Origin: Gemella haemolysans
GTDB taxonomy: Bacteria > Bacillota > Bacilli > Staphylococcales > Gemellaceae
NCBI RefSeq assembly: GCF_001553035.1
Contig: NZ_KQ959928.1
Coordinates: 1-38,243, forward strand
Length of the DNA: 38,243 nt
Reading direction: 5' to 3'
A program made the position numbers and the translations under genes. Shown here piece by piece: positions 1-9,520 of the stretch. The notes beneath the pieces are model-generated. The model worked only from the letters and a program-made list of their open reading frames with translations. It did not search any database and was not told the DNA's origin. Every line of letters begins with the position of its first letter. Positions within the stretch are counted from its first letter, which is position 1.

Positions 1-3000
1 GTTGGCGGGGTAATTAGGTTTCCTTCCCCGGCCATACTACTTGTTCCTACTGGATCTATGTATTCTGGTACTTCTGGAACTGATGGCTTATCTTCTTTCG
101 GTTTCTCCTCTGAAGGTGCTGTCGGTGTTTCTTGCTTAGCCGGTGTTCCTGGTTGAACTAAAACACTATCCTCATTAGAGTTATCCTTCGGATTTGTTGG
201 AACCTCTATAATTTCAGGCTCACTAACTACTTGCTTTGTTCCTCTTACTATAATTTTATCTGTTTTCTCTTTTTTCTCTACAGTTACTTTTTCTGTAATT
301 TCTCCAGTTTTACTATTTAAAACATACGTCGTTGTCGTAATATTTTTACCATCTTCTCCTTCTGTTTTTACAAACTCTTTACCTTTATCTAACGAAGCAT
401 CTTCTTCATAAATAACTTCTTTTGGGATTTTAATCTCCTCTATTTTAGACTTAGTCCCCTTTATAATAACTGTATTTGTAGCTTCTGTTCTTACTGAAGT
501 TCTACTCATTTCTTCTACAATATTCGTCTTTTTATTTAATCTTGATTTTATAGTTGTAACAACTTTACCATCTTTTCCAGTAAATTCACTGATATAACCA
601 TAATCTTTTGTTTCATCACCAGTGTAAGTTACTTTTAATGGAAGCTTTTCTTCTTTAGTTGTTGTAATTATTTCTCCATACAAAGCTTTAACATTCACGT
701 TTACATCTACTAAATCAAAACTGTCATCATTATATATTACTTTTACTCTTCCCTCTTTATTTCCAGAACTTGAAGTATTTGGTTTAATTTCCCATATAAT
801 ATTTTTTATAGGTAGATTATTTTTTTCAATAGATAATTCCTCGTTAGGTTTATCCCCTTCATAAAGTTCATAAGATTTCTTAATTGGTTCATAATAATCT
901 TTTTGAGTTTTATTTAAAATAAATGAGGCTTCTTGTATTTCATTTTCCAAATTAGCCAATCTATTTTTTTCTTCCACTAATTTATCGTAAGTTTCTATTT
1001 TATCTAAATTATCCTTAACTTCTTTTAAAAGATTATTATAGTTATTCAGCAATTTATCTTTTTGACTATTAAATTCAGTTGCTACTTCTACCGGTTTTAA
1101 TGAAGTATCTGTATTTTTAAACATTTCCAATTTATTCGTAGCTTTTGCTATCTCATCTGTTAATAAAGTTTTATCTAATTTTAAACCACTAACAGACGTT
1201 TTATATTCTTCTAACAATGTTTCTAATTCTTTAGTTAAATCTTTTATCTCCGATTGTTTAGCACTGCTATTATTTAACAATTCTTCAACTTTTTGTAGTT
1301 TAGTGTCTAATTCTACTTTTTTTGCATCATAATAATTTTTTGTTTCCGCAGTTTTATGCTCTGTGTCTACTCTCTTCTCTTTCTCATCAGATGCTTTTTG
1401 TTTAATAGCTTTCAACTCTTCGAAATTCGGTAATACTTTTACTACCACATTTATATTTGGATCTACTGTTTTTCCTAAATAACTTATTGTTACTGGTAAA
1501 ACATGATTTCCTGCTGTCGATTGAACTTCATCAGGAACATTTATATTCAATGTTGCTGTATTAGGTAAATTATCTAAATTTAATTTTTTCAAGACTTCTT
1601 CTCTTGATATTTTATTTAACGCTAATATTTCTACTGGATTTTGATCTTTCAATGAAATTTTTATATTCTCATTTACTATTTTCCTTACTTCTTCATCCGT
1701 TGGTTCTGCTATCTTTAAATCTTTCAATACTGGATTTTGTTTTCCCTTACCACTAACTCCAGTTCTTTCACCTATATTAAAATTATCATCATCATTTAAC
1801 AATGCTGAAAAGTAAGAATTAGAACTATGACTTCCCCCATCTATATAAGTCAATACATCTTTATCATTATATAATAATCCTATAACCCTATCTTTGCTCA
1901 TCCCATAATGTTTAATTTTCCCTTGTTTAGCCAATTTCTTACTTAAGATACTTTTATTATATAAGTTTCTATTTAAAATAGATGCATTAATTTTTGGTGC
2001 ATTAAAAGTTGTAGCTTTTTTAAAAATATTATTATAGAAATTTTTATATTTTTCAGCTATAGAATCTATATAGTTTCCATTTTCCTCATTAGCTAATCTA
2101 TGTAATTTAACTACCGCACGTTGAGTTAGATAACCACCCAATGAGTGTCCAGTTATATAGAAGTTTTTTATATCTTCTCTCTTACCAATATCTTTTATTA
2201 TTTCTTCTATTTCCCAACCTTGCCTTGGATCTTGTCCTAATCCAATAACAGCATCATTTTGTACATCCTTACTACCATGAGTTCCTCTTATTGCAAGAAC
2301 ATGAACTAAGCCATCTAGTAAGAACGGAAATGTACTTTTTGTCTTAAATATTACTGCATCAAGTCCACTATCATAATGATAGGTTTTGTCAACTTCCCAA
2401 TATGAAGATAGTTCATTGTGCATAAGTTCATATTCATTTTTAGCTCTTGAATCATCTTTAACAATGTTATCAGCATTAGTCCACTTATAATCTCTATTTA
2501 AAACTTTCTTAATATACTCGTCATCACGATATGCTAGCTTCATAAACATAACCATATCGCGATCAGTCACATACCACTTAAAATTGTCATCATCAGCTGG
2601 TTTATTCAAATCACTATGGTCGTTATCCGGTATACCATCACCATCTGTATCCTTTAAAAATGGATGCCCATAATATCCATAATAAGTTTTTCCATCTTTC
2701 TCATAAATATAGATTTCACTACCATTTTGTGCATCATCCCCATCACTATCTTCATTTGCTTTTAATGGAGTTTTTCCAAAAAGCAAATTATCAATTTTTC
2801 CATCTTCTGTCGTTATTAAACCTTTTGAAATTTTCTCAAAATCTTCATTTGTTGCAAATCGCTTTGCAGATTCTATTTCTGAATTTATAGATCTTTTCCT
2901 ACGAGATTTTGTTTTTTCAGCAACAGTTTTTTCTACAGAACTCTTTTCCTCTATTGAGTCACCATTCTTTTCTGTTGAGTAAACTTTTTCTCCGCTTCCT

Positions 3001-3323
3001 AAAATAGTTGTATCTTCAGGATTTTTTTCTTCTATTGGGTTACTTTTCTTTTCTACAGAATAATTTTCTTTAGCATTATTTGAAACATTTTTTTCCACAT
3101 TACTTGTTTCATTTGCTATATTTACTTCATTTTTATAAGTTTCTTTAGGTTTTTCCTTTTCTATAATAGTGCTATTTTCTTTATGTATATTTTCAGAGTT
3201 AGTTTCGCTTGCTAAAGCTGGAGTTGCTAAAAATATGAAAGCTCCTACCATCACTGAAAATGTTCCAACACTGAATTTTTTTATTGAATATTTCAACACC
3301 TTATTTTTATCTTTACTTACCAT
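1..3323 (-). CDS. YSIRK-type surface protein with lipase-like domain and G5 domains (C-terminus outside window)
   Basis: An open frame of 1107 codons runs from ATG at 3323 to the window edge without a stop. The start has AAGGAG 6 nt upstream. Residues 12-31 form a YSIRK-like signal (YSIKKFSVGTFS), and ALA|SE near residue 38 is a likely cleavage site. An acidic Ser/Glu/Lys-rich stretch follows to about 140, then DxDGD-type calcium-binding motifs near 180-220 (DTDGDGIPDND). A lipase/alpha-beta-hydrolase nucleophile elbow TGHSLGGYL has Ser394. Rib-like folds lie near 588-631 and 850-885, separated by a Lys/Glu-rich predicted coiled coil (about 635-840). Two G5 domains lie at about 884-1030, then a Pro/Glu-rich tail. 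This architecture indicates a sortase-anchored, wall-spanning protein. The LPXTG signal must lie left of the window and was not seen. Lipase activity is inference from one motif; the catalytic Asp and His were not located. Confidence 0.85.
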   Translation of the reverse strand, partial: MVSKDKNKVLKYSIKKFSVGTFSVMVGAFIFLATPALASETNSENIHKENSTIIEKEKPKETYKNEVNIANETSNVEKNVSNNAKENYSVEKKSNPIEEKNPEDTTILGSGEKVYSTEKNGDSIEEKSSVEKTVAEKTKSRRKRSINSEIESAKRFATNEDFEKISKGLITTEDGKIDNLLFGKTPLKANEDSDGDDAQNGSEIYIYEKDGKTYYGYYGHPFLKDTDGDGIPDNDHSDLNKPADDDNFKWYVTDRDMVMFMKLAYRDDEYIKKVLNRDYKWTNADNIVKDDSRAKNEYELMHNELSSYWEVDKTYHYDSGLDAVIFKTKSTFPFLLDGLVHVLAIRGTHGSKDVQNDAVIGLGQDPRQGWEIEEIIKDIGKREDIKNFYITGHSLGGYLTQRAVVKLHRLANEENGNYIDSIAEKYKNFYNNIFKKATTFNAPKINASILNRNLYNKSILSKKLAKQGKIKHYGMSKDRVIGLLYNDKDVLTYIDGGSHSSNSYFSALLNDDDNFNIGERTGVSGKGKQNPVLKDLKIAEPTDEEVRKIVNENIKISLKDQNPVEILALNKISREEVLKKLNLDNLPNTATLNINVPDEVQSTAGNHVLPVTISYLGKTVDPNINVVVKVLPNFEELKAIKQKASDEKEKRVDTEHKTAETKNYYDAKKVELDTKLQKVEELLNNSSAKQSEIKDLTKELETLLEEYKTSVSGLKLDKTLLTDEIAKATNKLEMFKNTDTSLKPVEVATEFNSQKDKLLNNYNNLLKEVKDNLDKIETYDKLVEEKNRLANLENEIQEASFILNKTQKDYYEPIKKSYELYEGDKPNEELSIEKNNLPIKNIIWEIKPNTSSSGNKEGRVKVIYNDDSFDLVDVNVNVKALYGEIITTTKEEKLPLKVTYTGDETKDYGYISEFTGKDGKVVTTIKSRLNKKTNIVEEMSRTSVRTEATNTVIIKGTKSKIEEIKIPKEVIYEEDASLDKGKEFVKTEGEDGKNITTTTYVLNSKTGEITEKVTVEKKEKTDKIIVRGTKQVVSEPEIIEVPTNPKDNSNEDSVLVQPGTPAKQETPTAPSEEKPKEDKPSVPEVPEYIDPVGTSSMAGEGNLITPP

Positions 3324-3744
3324 GGGTACTCCTTACTATTATAAATTTCTATACTAGATTGACAGATAAACATAAAAAATCAAATCTATAAATCTAATTA
3401 TTATATAAATCACCTAAAAGGTATAAAAAATTTAAATGTATAAACAAAATTTTTTACTAAACATTAAAGTAAAATTTTCTAAAATAAGCTTATAAATTTC
3501 ATAAAATATTTCACATTATAAATCTTATTATTTCTAAATTATGATAAAACCCGTTAAGTATCCTTATTTTAAAAATATCTAACCTTAAAAGTCATTACCT
3601 TCATATTGTTTTCCTATTAACTAAAAATAACTTCTACTAAAAAACTTAAAATCAATAAAAATACTAACAACAAAAATATATAATCCTTTTATTAACTAGT
3701 ATGTATTCTTTTTACAGTTAAATAGCTTATTTCCTTCACATTCT

Positions 3745-3773
3745 ATTTTAGAGTTTTAATATTTATTTGTCAA
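3745..3773 (-). promoter_or_regulatory. Candidate sigma-A promoter for the surface-protein gene
   Basis: On the minus strand TTGACA (3773-3768), a 17-nt spacer and TAAAAT (3750-3745) match the vegetative consensus closely. It points toward the surface-protein start at 3323. The long leader it implies makes another promoter nearer the gene possible. Confidence 0.45.
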
Positions 3774-3954
3774 GAATTTATGACAAGTTCTGACTATGTT
3801 CAAAGTCCACAATATTGTTATATTTTCATCATAACTTCATTTCTGATAAATAAATAAAATTATAAATAATAACACATACTATTAAATATAAAACTAACTG
3901 CCATGGGAGTATCTTACATCCCTAAATTTTAAAGATAAATTTATACACATGATA

Positions 3955-4066
3955 GTTTATTGATATCTAAATCCACCTTATAATAAAACTTTTAGATATC
4001 TAATAAACTTTGCGGGAATCTCAACAAAATCACTTTCTTCAAAATTACAATTTTTTTGTCACTCAC
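3955..4066 (+). repeat. Two-hairpin dispersed element, copy A
   Basis: Hairpin 1 (3955-4008) has arms GTTTATTGATATCTAAA and TTTAGATATCTAATAAAC. It is followed by GCGGG and a more decayed second hairpin ending GTCACTCAC. It shares layout and long stretches of sequence with copy B (12626-12738) and copy C (10327-10436, opposite strand). No coding capacity is seen, so the element is non-autonomous. It does not match a repeat family that I recognise. Confidence 0.75.
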
Positions 4067-4079
4067 TTTTAATCATTAT

Positions 4080-4110
4080 ATAAAAAGGCTCATCCAAAGA
4101 TGAGCCTCTT
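4080..4110 (-). terminator. Rho-independent terminator of the glycosyltransferase operon
   Basis: The perfect stem GGCTCATC/GATGAGCC (4087-4094 with 4099-4106) is followed on the minus strand by TTTTTATAT. It lies 34 nt beyond the stop of the gene at 4144. Confidence 0.9.
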
Positions 4111-4143
4111 ACCTTAATTAAAGATATTATTTTTTCTATTTCA

Positions 4144-6168
4144 TTAATACCACCAAAGTTTTTGGTATCTATGTCCTATTTGTAATGATAAATCTTTTTT
4201 ATTTTGGTCAGCACCGTTAATATATAATTTACCAGCTTCATACATATCAATCATTTCATTTGGTACACTAGAAATAACTATGCTTCCATTGTTATCACTT
4301 TCTACTTGTGAGAATTTCACACTGTAGTCTCCTGCCGGAAGATCATCGAAATACCAACGAAGAGTATATGTTTGTAGTGGTACTTCCCAATACAATTCAC
4401 GATAAATAAATTCATGTTCTCTTACAACTTTATTATCTTTTTTATCTATTATCTCTACTTTATACTTCGAATTATTTTTCTCATCATATGAAGAAATATA
4501 TCCTCGAACATAATTGAAACTACGATTAGCTTTAAATGTCTGTTCTACTTCTGTATCTTTATTAACCCTAACTATTCCATCTCTTAAATAATTATCCGTT
4601 GCATAAATACTAATACCATTTATTACACGTGAATCATAGTCTAGGTTCATCGAATAAGATGGTCTTAAGAAACTATCACTTCCTACTTGAAGAGCAAATA
4701 CTACTCCAAAAGCAATATAAAGTTTTTTCTTGTACTTATCAAATATAGTCGTCTCATATCTTTCAGCAAATAGTATTATACCTTTCGCTCCTAGAATAAA
4801 AATTATCGGCATCCATGCATAAACATATCTTGGTTTAGCTTCCCAGATTAAATGGAACATAAACACCCCGAAGATAATAATTTGGAATAAGAAGCATGAA
4901 GTAATGTATTCTTTTCTACGTTTATAGATGTAATATACCATACCAAAGATAATCACGACATACATCATTTGAGAAAGATATATGAAGAAACTATTATTAC
5001 TTCCATAGAAAAATTGCCACAAGAAACCATCTCCATCTCTTAGTGCACGTGTACCATTCGTATAATTAATGGTACCATCACTCCAATTACCTCTTACTTT
5101 AAGAACTACCATAAGTAAATTAAGGAAGATTGGTCTATGAGTTAATCTATTAAAGAATAAGCCCAGGTCATCTGCCATCTTGTTTTGACTAAGATATGTA
5201 AATTGGAAATCCTGCCAGTTATAACTACCACCTTGAATACTCATACCCATCATTACCCAGTGCAACATTGGAAACTTATATCCATCATCTTTCCAAAATC
5301 CATAGTGCGCCCATAGCATATCGAATCCTTTTCCAAACAAGACAAATGCAATTCCAAAGGTCACTAATAATAGAATTAAATTTTTATACCATTTAAAAAA
5401 TAGTAAGTACACTATTAACGCTGGTAAGATAATAATTATATTAGATCTTAAGTTCCATGCAAATGCAACTAAAATAGCTACTGCTACAATATGCTTTGTT
5501 CTAAAGATAAAGCTTCCATCTGATGGTATAAGGACATATATTATTAAAGCAACCATAATTACCATTAGAGTATCTGAATAATAGAATAAACTATACATTT
5601 GGAAAGGAATGTATAATATCATTAATCCTAAAATTATCGTTTGCTTTTGCTTTGTAAGTAATTTCCCAGCTGTTTTATATGTTAAAAATATTGTCGCTGT
5701 TGTTACTAAAAAACAGAATATATGCAATGTCCACACTTCTGATATATGTAGAAATGCAGCTATACGATATATCCAGTATAGAATAATTGTCGGTGTAATA
5801 TTATTCGGATAAACTAAAAAATATCTCTCACCAGAGAATTTTCCGTAGTTTAGCATGTAATGTGCTTCATTTTCTATCTCTGCACCATCTGAAAAGTTTA
5901 ATGTATCCATAGATAAAATAATCGCCTGAAATACTAAATATACTAGTATAATAATTCGATTATATTTTTTTAATCCAACTTCATCTGTTGCTAACACTTT
6001 TTTTACTGCATAAATAAACAGTATGAAAACGACTGGAACTCCTAACAGAAGTGCCAACGGATTTAATATTCTTTCATATACAAAAGGTGCAACATATGCC
6101 CAAGTTAAAGCTATTGTAAACAAAGCTATAAACGCATATGAAAACACATTATGCAATATTCGCCTCAT
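4144..6168 (-). CDS. Multi-pass membrane protein, probable GT-C-type (PMT/ArnT-like) glycosyltransferase
   Basis: The protein has 674 aa, with two membrane segments near the N-terminus (about 10-55), about ten more up to residue 510, and a soluble C-terminal domain of about 150 residues rich in beta-type sequence. The acidic loop after TM3 (FSDGAEIENEAHY) sits where GT-C enzymes keep catalytic or metal-binding acids, next to a conserved-looking Tyr/Asn/Pro stretch (YPNNITP). GT-C enzymes move sugars from polyprenyl phosphate to acceptors on the outer membrane face. The gene starts 2 nt after the upstream GT2 gene, with AGGAGA 6 nt before ATG, so the two are translationally coupled. The pairing suggests that the GT2 enzyme charges a lipid carrier and this protein transfers the sugar outside. 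Family assignment rests on topology and the acidic loop; substrate and acceptor are unknown. Confidence 0.6.
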   Translation of the reverse strand: MRRILHNVFSYAFIALFTIALTWAYVAPFVYERILNPLALLLGVPVVFILFIYAVKKVLATDEVGLKKYNRIIILVYLVFQAIILSMDTLNFSDGAEIENEAHYMLNYGKFSGERYFLVYPNNITPTIILYWIYRIAAFLHISEVWTLHIFCFLVTTATIFLTYKTAGKLLTKQKQTIILGLMILYIPFQMYSLFYYSDTLMVIMVALIIYVLIPSDGSFIFRTKHIVAVAILVAFAWNLRSNIIIILPALIVYLLFFKWYKNLILLLVTFGIAFVLFGKGFDMLWAHYGFWKDDGYKFPMLHWVMMGMSIQGGSYNWQDFQFTYLSQNKMADDLGLFFNRLTHRPIFLNLLMVVLKVRGNWSDGTINYTNGTRALRDGDGFLWQFFYGSNNSFFIYLSQMMYVVIIFGMVYYIYKRRKEYITSCFLFQIIIFGVFMFHLIWEAKPRYVYAWMPIIFILGAKGIILFAERYETTIFDKYKKKLYIAFGVVFALQVGSDSFLRPSYSMNLDYDSRVINGISIYATDNYLRDGIVRVNKDTEVEQTFKANRSFNYVRGYISSYDEKNNSKYKVEIIDKKDNKVVREHEFIYRELYWEVPLQTYTLRWYFDDLPAGDYSVKFSQVESDNNGSIVISSVPNEMIDMYEAGKLYINGADQNKKDLSLQIGHRYQKLWWY

Positions 6169-6170
6169 AA

Positions 6171-7172
6171 TTATCTCCTATCCTTTCTGTTAAGATGATT
6201 TGCAAACATTATCGGAGACATTGCTATCATCGTTTTATTTATGAATGTGTCACTATCAAAATAGTTTTTTCTTGATTTTATTAGCTCTAAAATCTCTATT
6301 TCCTCGGACATATTTTCATACATTCTAAGTACATCAAAAAGTAAATATCCACAAAGTAAATTTAAACTCTCCTCATATTTTTTATTTTGTTTAAATTCTT
6401 CAATTCTATTAAATGCAATCATTATTCTTCTTGTTGAAGCTTCAATCATTGCATTATTTCTTACAGATTTATTTTCTTCTAAATCTTTATAACCTACTTT
6501 TGCTACTTGACTTACTTTACCTGCAACATCAAAGACACGTAATTTAAAATATAAATTTTCTAAAGCTAACATATCTTCTTGGAATCTTAAATTATAAACA
6601 TCTAAGAATTTTTTCTTAAAAATACAAGAAGTAACATTATAATTCAAATCACTTTTTAATTTCTTAATTTCTTCTATAAGGTAATCTTGCCCTGATGATA
6701 TATTCTCATTTAATATACTTGGATAACCATTTCTTGTTAATATTGCTATATCAAGATTTTTCTGTGATACTTCATTAAATAATAATTCCAAATAATTAGA
6801 TTTTAATTTTGAGCTTTCTTCAACAAAAACTACATATTCCCCCTTAGAAAAATCTAATGCGCAGTTTTTTGCTGAAGAGTTAGAACCTAGTTGTTTTTTT
6901 ATGTAGTTAATTTTATTATTATCTAATGCAACTACCGCTTCTTCAATCTCTGATCCAGAAAGATCATCAACTACTATTATTTCAAATTCTTGAAAACTTT
7001 GATTATATAAATCCTTAATAATACTTTCCAATCTCTCTACATTTCTATAAGCAGCTAAGATTACAGTGATTTTAGTCTTATTAGTTGTTTTTATTTTTTT
7101 CGTTAATATTTCATTTCCCAAAAGCATTGTATCTAAGAAAATGTCTTTGGTTCTATCTAATGTTTTAACCAT
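6171..7172 (-). CDS. Family 2 glycosyltransferase
   Basis: The protein has 333 aa. The GT-A fold starts near residue 34 after a basic N-terminal extension. It shows the strand ITVILAAYRN, the nucleotide-binding Asp pair in IIVVDDLSG (about 66-74) and SSAKNCALDFSKGEYVVF, the usual loop before the DxD motif. At the DxD position the sequence reads VEESSKL, so the metal-binding Asp residues appear replaced by Glu-Glu-Ser. The C-terminal 130 residues are helical with no clear membrane anchor, unlike bactoprenol glucosyltransferases. ATG has GAGGAT upstream. It forms an operon with the membrane glycosyltransferase downstream and probably supplies its donor or adds a preceding sugar. The substituted DxD leaves catalytic competence uncertain. 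Confidence 0.8.
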   Translation of the reverse strand: MVKTLDRTKDIFLDTMLLGNEILTKKIKTTNKTKITVILAAYRNVERLESIIKDLYNQSFQEFEIIVVDDLSGSEIEEAVVALDNNKINYIKKQLGSNSSAKNCALDFSKGEYVVFVEESSKLKSNYLELLFNEVSQKNLDIAILTRNGYPSILNENISSGQDYLIEEIKKLKSDLNYNVTSCIFKKKFLDVYNLRFQEDMLALENLYFKLRVFDVAGKVSQVAKVGYKDLEENKSVRNNAMIEASTRRIMIAFNRIEEFKQNKKYEESLNLLCGYLLFDVLRMYENMSEEIEILELIKSRKNYFDSDTFINKTMIAMSPIMFANHLNRKDRR

Positions 7173-7207
7173 AATTTATCCTCTATATTTTAAGGTTTTA
7201 TCTTTTA

Positions 7208-7216
7208 ATTATATCA
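7208..7216 (-). promoter_or_regulatory. Extended -10 promoter of the glycosyltransferase operon
   Basis: On the minus strand TGATATAAT is an extended -10 about 36 nt before the ATG at 7172. The -35 region is poor. The same TGATATAAT box recurs ahead of several genes in this window, namely yhgE, the ABC exporter, psiE and the GNAT gene. Confidence 0.6.
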
Positions 7217-7260
7217 TAAATACTAAGTTTTTTCATTTAGTATGAGAAAACAAACAAAAG

Positions 7261-7310
7261 AAGTGACTCAAAAGTTTTGACTGCATTAAATCAATTCTTT
7301 TGAATCACTT
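7261..7310 (-). terminator. Terminator of the YhgE-like gene; partial copy D of the two-hairpin element
   Basis: The stem AAGTGACTCAAAAG/CTTTTGAATCACTT has one mismatch and is followed on the minus strand by CTTTTGTTTG. Its plus-strand sequence aligns over about 55 nt, with roughly 70% identity, to the reverse complement of hairpin 2 of repeat copy B (12684-12738). It therefore looks like a half-element that now serves as a terminator. Confidence 0.65.
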
Positions 7311-7335
7311 TATTAAAATTTTTAAAATATAAATC

Positions 7336-9486
7336 TTATAAAAATAACTTAGAACGTTCTCTTTCTCTACTCAATTTAGCAGAACGTGCTTTTAAACTAA
7401 CTAGAATTGCTCCTCCTACAAGAACGATAATTAGATAGATAAATAATATCTTAATATCACGTTCTACAGCTGGAATATATACACCACCTACCGCTTCACG
7501 TAGTAAGCCTATAGAATATGTAAATGGTACTTTAGGATATAACGCTTGGAAAAATTCTGATGTCATTTGAATTGGAAATGTTCCTCCTGAACTTCCTAAT
7601 TGTAATACTAATAATACTATACAAACAGCTTTCCCTACATTTCCTAAAATACACACTATAGTATAGATAATTGAAGAAAATAGTAGTGAAATTAATAATG
7701 CATATAATACAAATCTATATGGTGAGGTTGCCTGTGTTCCTAGCACATACATATCGCCTAGTGTAATTATTAATGTTTGGAATAACGATATAATTACAAA
7801 TAGTAGCCCTCTACCAAAATATTTTTGATATGGTTTGTATTTTTTCTCTTCATCTTCTACTTTAGTAGTTAATAACGAAGACATTAGTAATGAACCAACC
7901 CAAATAGAAAGAACTGTATAAAATGGTGTCATCGCTGAACCGTAATTTTCTATATGATAAAGTTTATTTTCTTGAAGTTTAACAGGATTTGCGAAAAACT
8001 CTGCCTGTTGTTTATAGTCAACCTTCAATAAATTAAATAGTTGATTTTTATCTATCCCACTGTCAGCTTTTTTAATTTCATCTGTTAGTTTTTGAATTTT
8101 ACTCTTTGCAGATGGCATTTGAGCTTGTAATGATAATAGTTTTCCATAAGCATTACTTATTTTTACCTCAGTTTCTGATAATTTTCTTTCTACTGCAGGT
8201 AGTTCTCCTTGTGCCCCAGCAATTATGCCACTCACCTTATCAATATTAACCTCTGCCTTACTAAGAACTTGAGAGATTAAAGGTGCAACTTCTACATTTA
8301 ATTTTGAATTCATATTTGAAGAAACTTCATTAACTCTAGCAGATTTATTTACAAATTCCTCTTTTACAGTATTTGCTATTTCATCATAATGATCCATCTT
8401 ATTGTAGATATTATTATTTACTTCTTTTATCGTCGTAATATCATTCAATAAAGTTGTTACTCTTTCAAGTTGATTATTAAATAATCTCTCACTTGATAAT
8501 TTATTAAAATACTCAAAAATATTCTTTACGAGTTGTAATCTTTCTGTACTAGCTTGTAGTCTATTATCTAAAGCTTTCTGTCTCGCCTTTATTTCTTCTG
8601 TTTTATCTGGTTTCTGTTGTAACTCTTTTGCTATAACATTAGCTTCTTTAGATACTTCCTCTACAACATTAAGATGATTATTAATAATCGGTAATAATCT
8701 TTCATTGAATCCCTGTATATTATTAATAGTGATTCCAGCCTTATCAGCAATCATAATACTATTTGTAGCTACTCTATCTATTTCTGGAAGTGTATTTTGA
8801 ACATTATTTAAAATATTATACCCATATTCCACTTTTCCAATTAATTCACTTAAAGTACTTTCATATGTAGAAAAGTTATCATTTAATTTAAAGATTTCCT
8901 CTTTTGCTTTTTCAATTGATGGAAGATTTTCTTCAAATTTTATCCCCACTTCATGCAGTCTTTCAAAAATTATACCATTAGCTGTTTCTACAAAGTTTTT
9001 ACTAATATTATTAGCTATTGCAGAAGCTCCACTATTTGTTATTTTTGGACTAATCGCATTAATTTTTTCATTAACCGTATACTCTATAGTGGCTCTCTTA
9101 GGTTCTGTTCTACTAACAGATGTCATATCTTGACTAAAATTTTTCGGTACAACAATACTCGCATAATAGTCCCCTATTCTTACTCCATCTTCAGCTTGTT
9201 GTTTATTAGAGACAAACTGCCAGTCAAGATTTTTATTATTTTTCAATCCTTCAACTAAACTTTTACCTAAGTTTAACTCTTTTCCATCAACAGTAGCACC
9301 ATCATCTTCTGAAGTTACAGCAACTTTTATATTGTTAGTATGTCCATACGGATCCCATGACGATAGTATATTCGGCCATGCATACATCGATGGCAGAAAA
9401 ATTAATCCTATTATAATTATCCACGTATTAGTTTTTCTAAATACTTCTTTTATATCATTTCTAAAAATCTCTATAATATTTTTCAA
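7336..9486 (-). CDS. YhgE/Pip family membrane protein
   Basis: The protein has 716 aa. One N-terminal membrane helix (about 20-38) is followed by SSWDPYGH..NIKVAVT, typical of the YhgE/Pip N-terminal domain. A long extracellular region (about 40-520) is rich in predicted coiled coil. About five C-terminal helices form an ABC-2-permease-like module (YGSAMTPFYTVLSIWVG; LGSSGGTFPIQMTSEFFQ). The family includes the Lactococcus phage-infection protein Pip and Bacillus YhgE and is related in layout to EsaA of type VII secretion. No other T7SS gene is visible here. The start codon is TTG at 9486, supported by AGAGAGGAG about 8 nt upstream; no in-frame ATG lies nearby. The gene is monocistronic, ending at the 7261-7310 terminator. 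The cellular role is not established. Confidence 0.85.
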   Translation of the reverse strand: MKNIIEIFRNDIKEVFRKTNTWIIIIGLIFLPSMYAWPNILSSWDPYGHTNNIKVAVTSEDDGATVDGKELNLGKSLVEGLKNNKNLDWQFVSNKQQAEDGVRIGDYYASIVVPKNFSQDMTSVSRTEPKRATIEYTVNEKINAISPKITNSGASAIANNISKNFVETANGIIFERLHEVGIKFEENLPSIEKAKEEIFKLNDNFSTYESTLSELIGKVEYGYNILNNVQNTLPEIDRVATNSIMIADKAGITINNIQGFNERLLPIINNHLNVVEEVSKEANVIAKELQQKPDKTEEIKARQKALDNRLQASTERLQLVKNIFEYFNKLSSERLFNNQLERVTTLLNDITTIKEVNNNIYNKMDHYDEIANTVKEEFVNKSARVNEVSSNMNSKLNVEVAPLISQVLSKAEVNIDKVSGIIAGAQGELPAVERKLSETEVKISNAYGKLLSLQAQMPSAKSKIQKLTDEIKKADSGIDKNQLFNLLKVDYKQQAEFFANPVKLQENKLYHIENYGSAMTPFYTVLSIWVGSLLMSSLLTTKVEDEEKKYKPYQKYFGRGLLFVIISLFQTLIITLGDMYVLGTQATSPYRFVLYALLISLLFSSIIYTIVCILGNVGKAVCIVLLVLQLGSSGGTFPIQMTSEFFQALYPKVPFTYSIGLLREAVGGVYIPAVERDIKILFIYLIIVLVGGAILVSLKARSAKLSRERERSKLFL

Positions 9487-9520
9487 CTTTTAATCTCCTC
9501 TCTATAAATTAATTAACAAA

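Larger units (their letters stand above)
3324..4079. other. Long AT-rich intergenic region upstream of the surface-protein gene
   Basis: No convincing gene is visible in about 750 bp; the longest ATG-led frames are about 20 codons and lack ribosome sites. The stretch holds repeat copy A (3955-4066), a candidate minus-strand promoter (3745-3773) and an ACCTAAAAGGT inverted repeat near 3412-3422 close to an AT-rich possible -10. If the 3745-3773 promoter is used, the surface-protein mRNA has a leader of about 410 nt. Confidence 0.6.

Noticed and set aside
7336-9486. Type VII secretion locus (EsaA)
   Set aside because: The layout is similar, but no EssB, EssC, EsaB or WXG100 gene is nearby; YhgE/Pip fits better.
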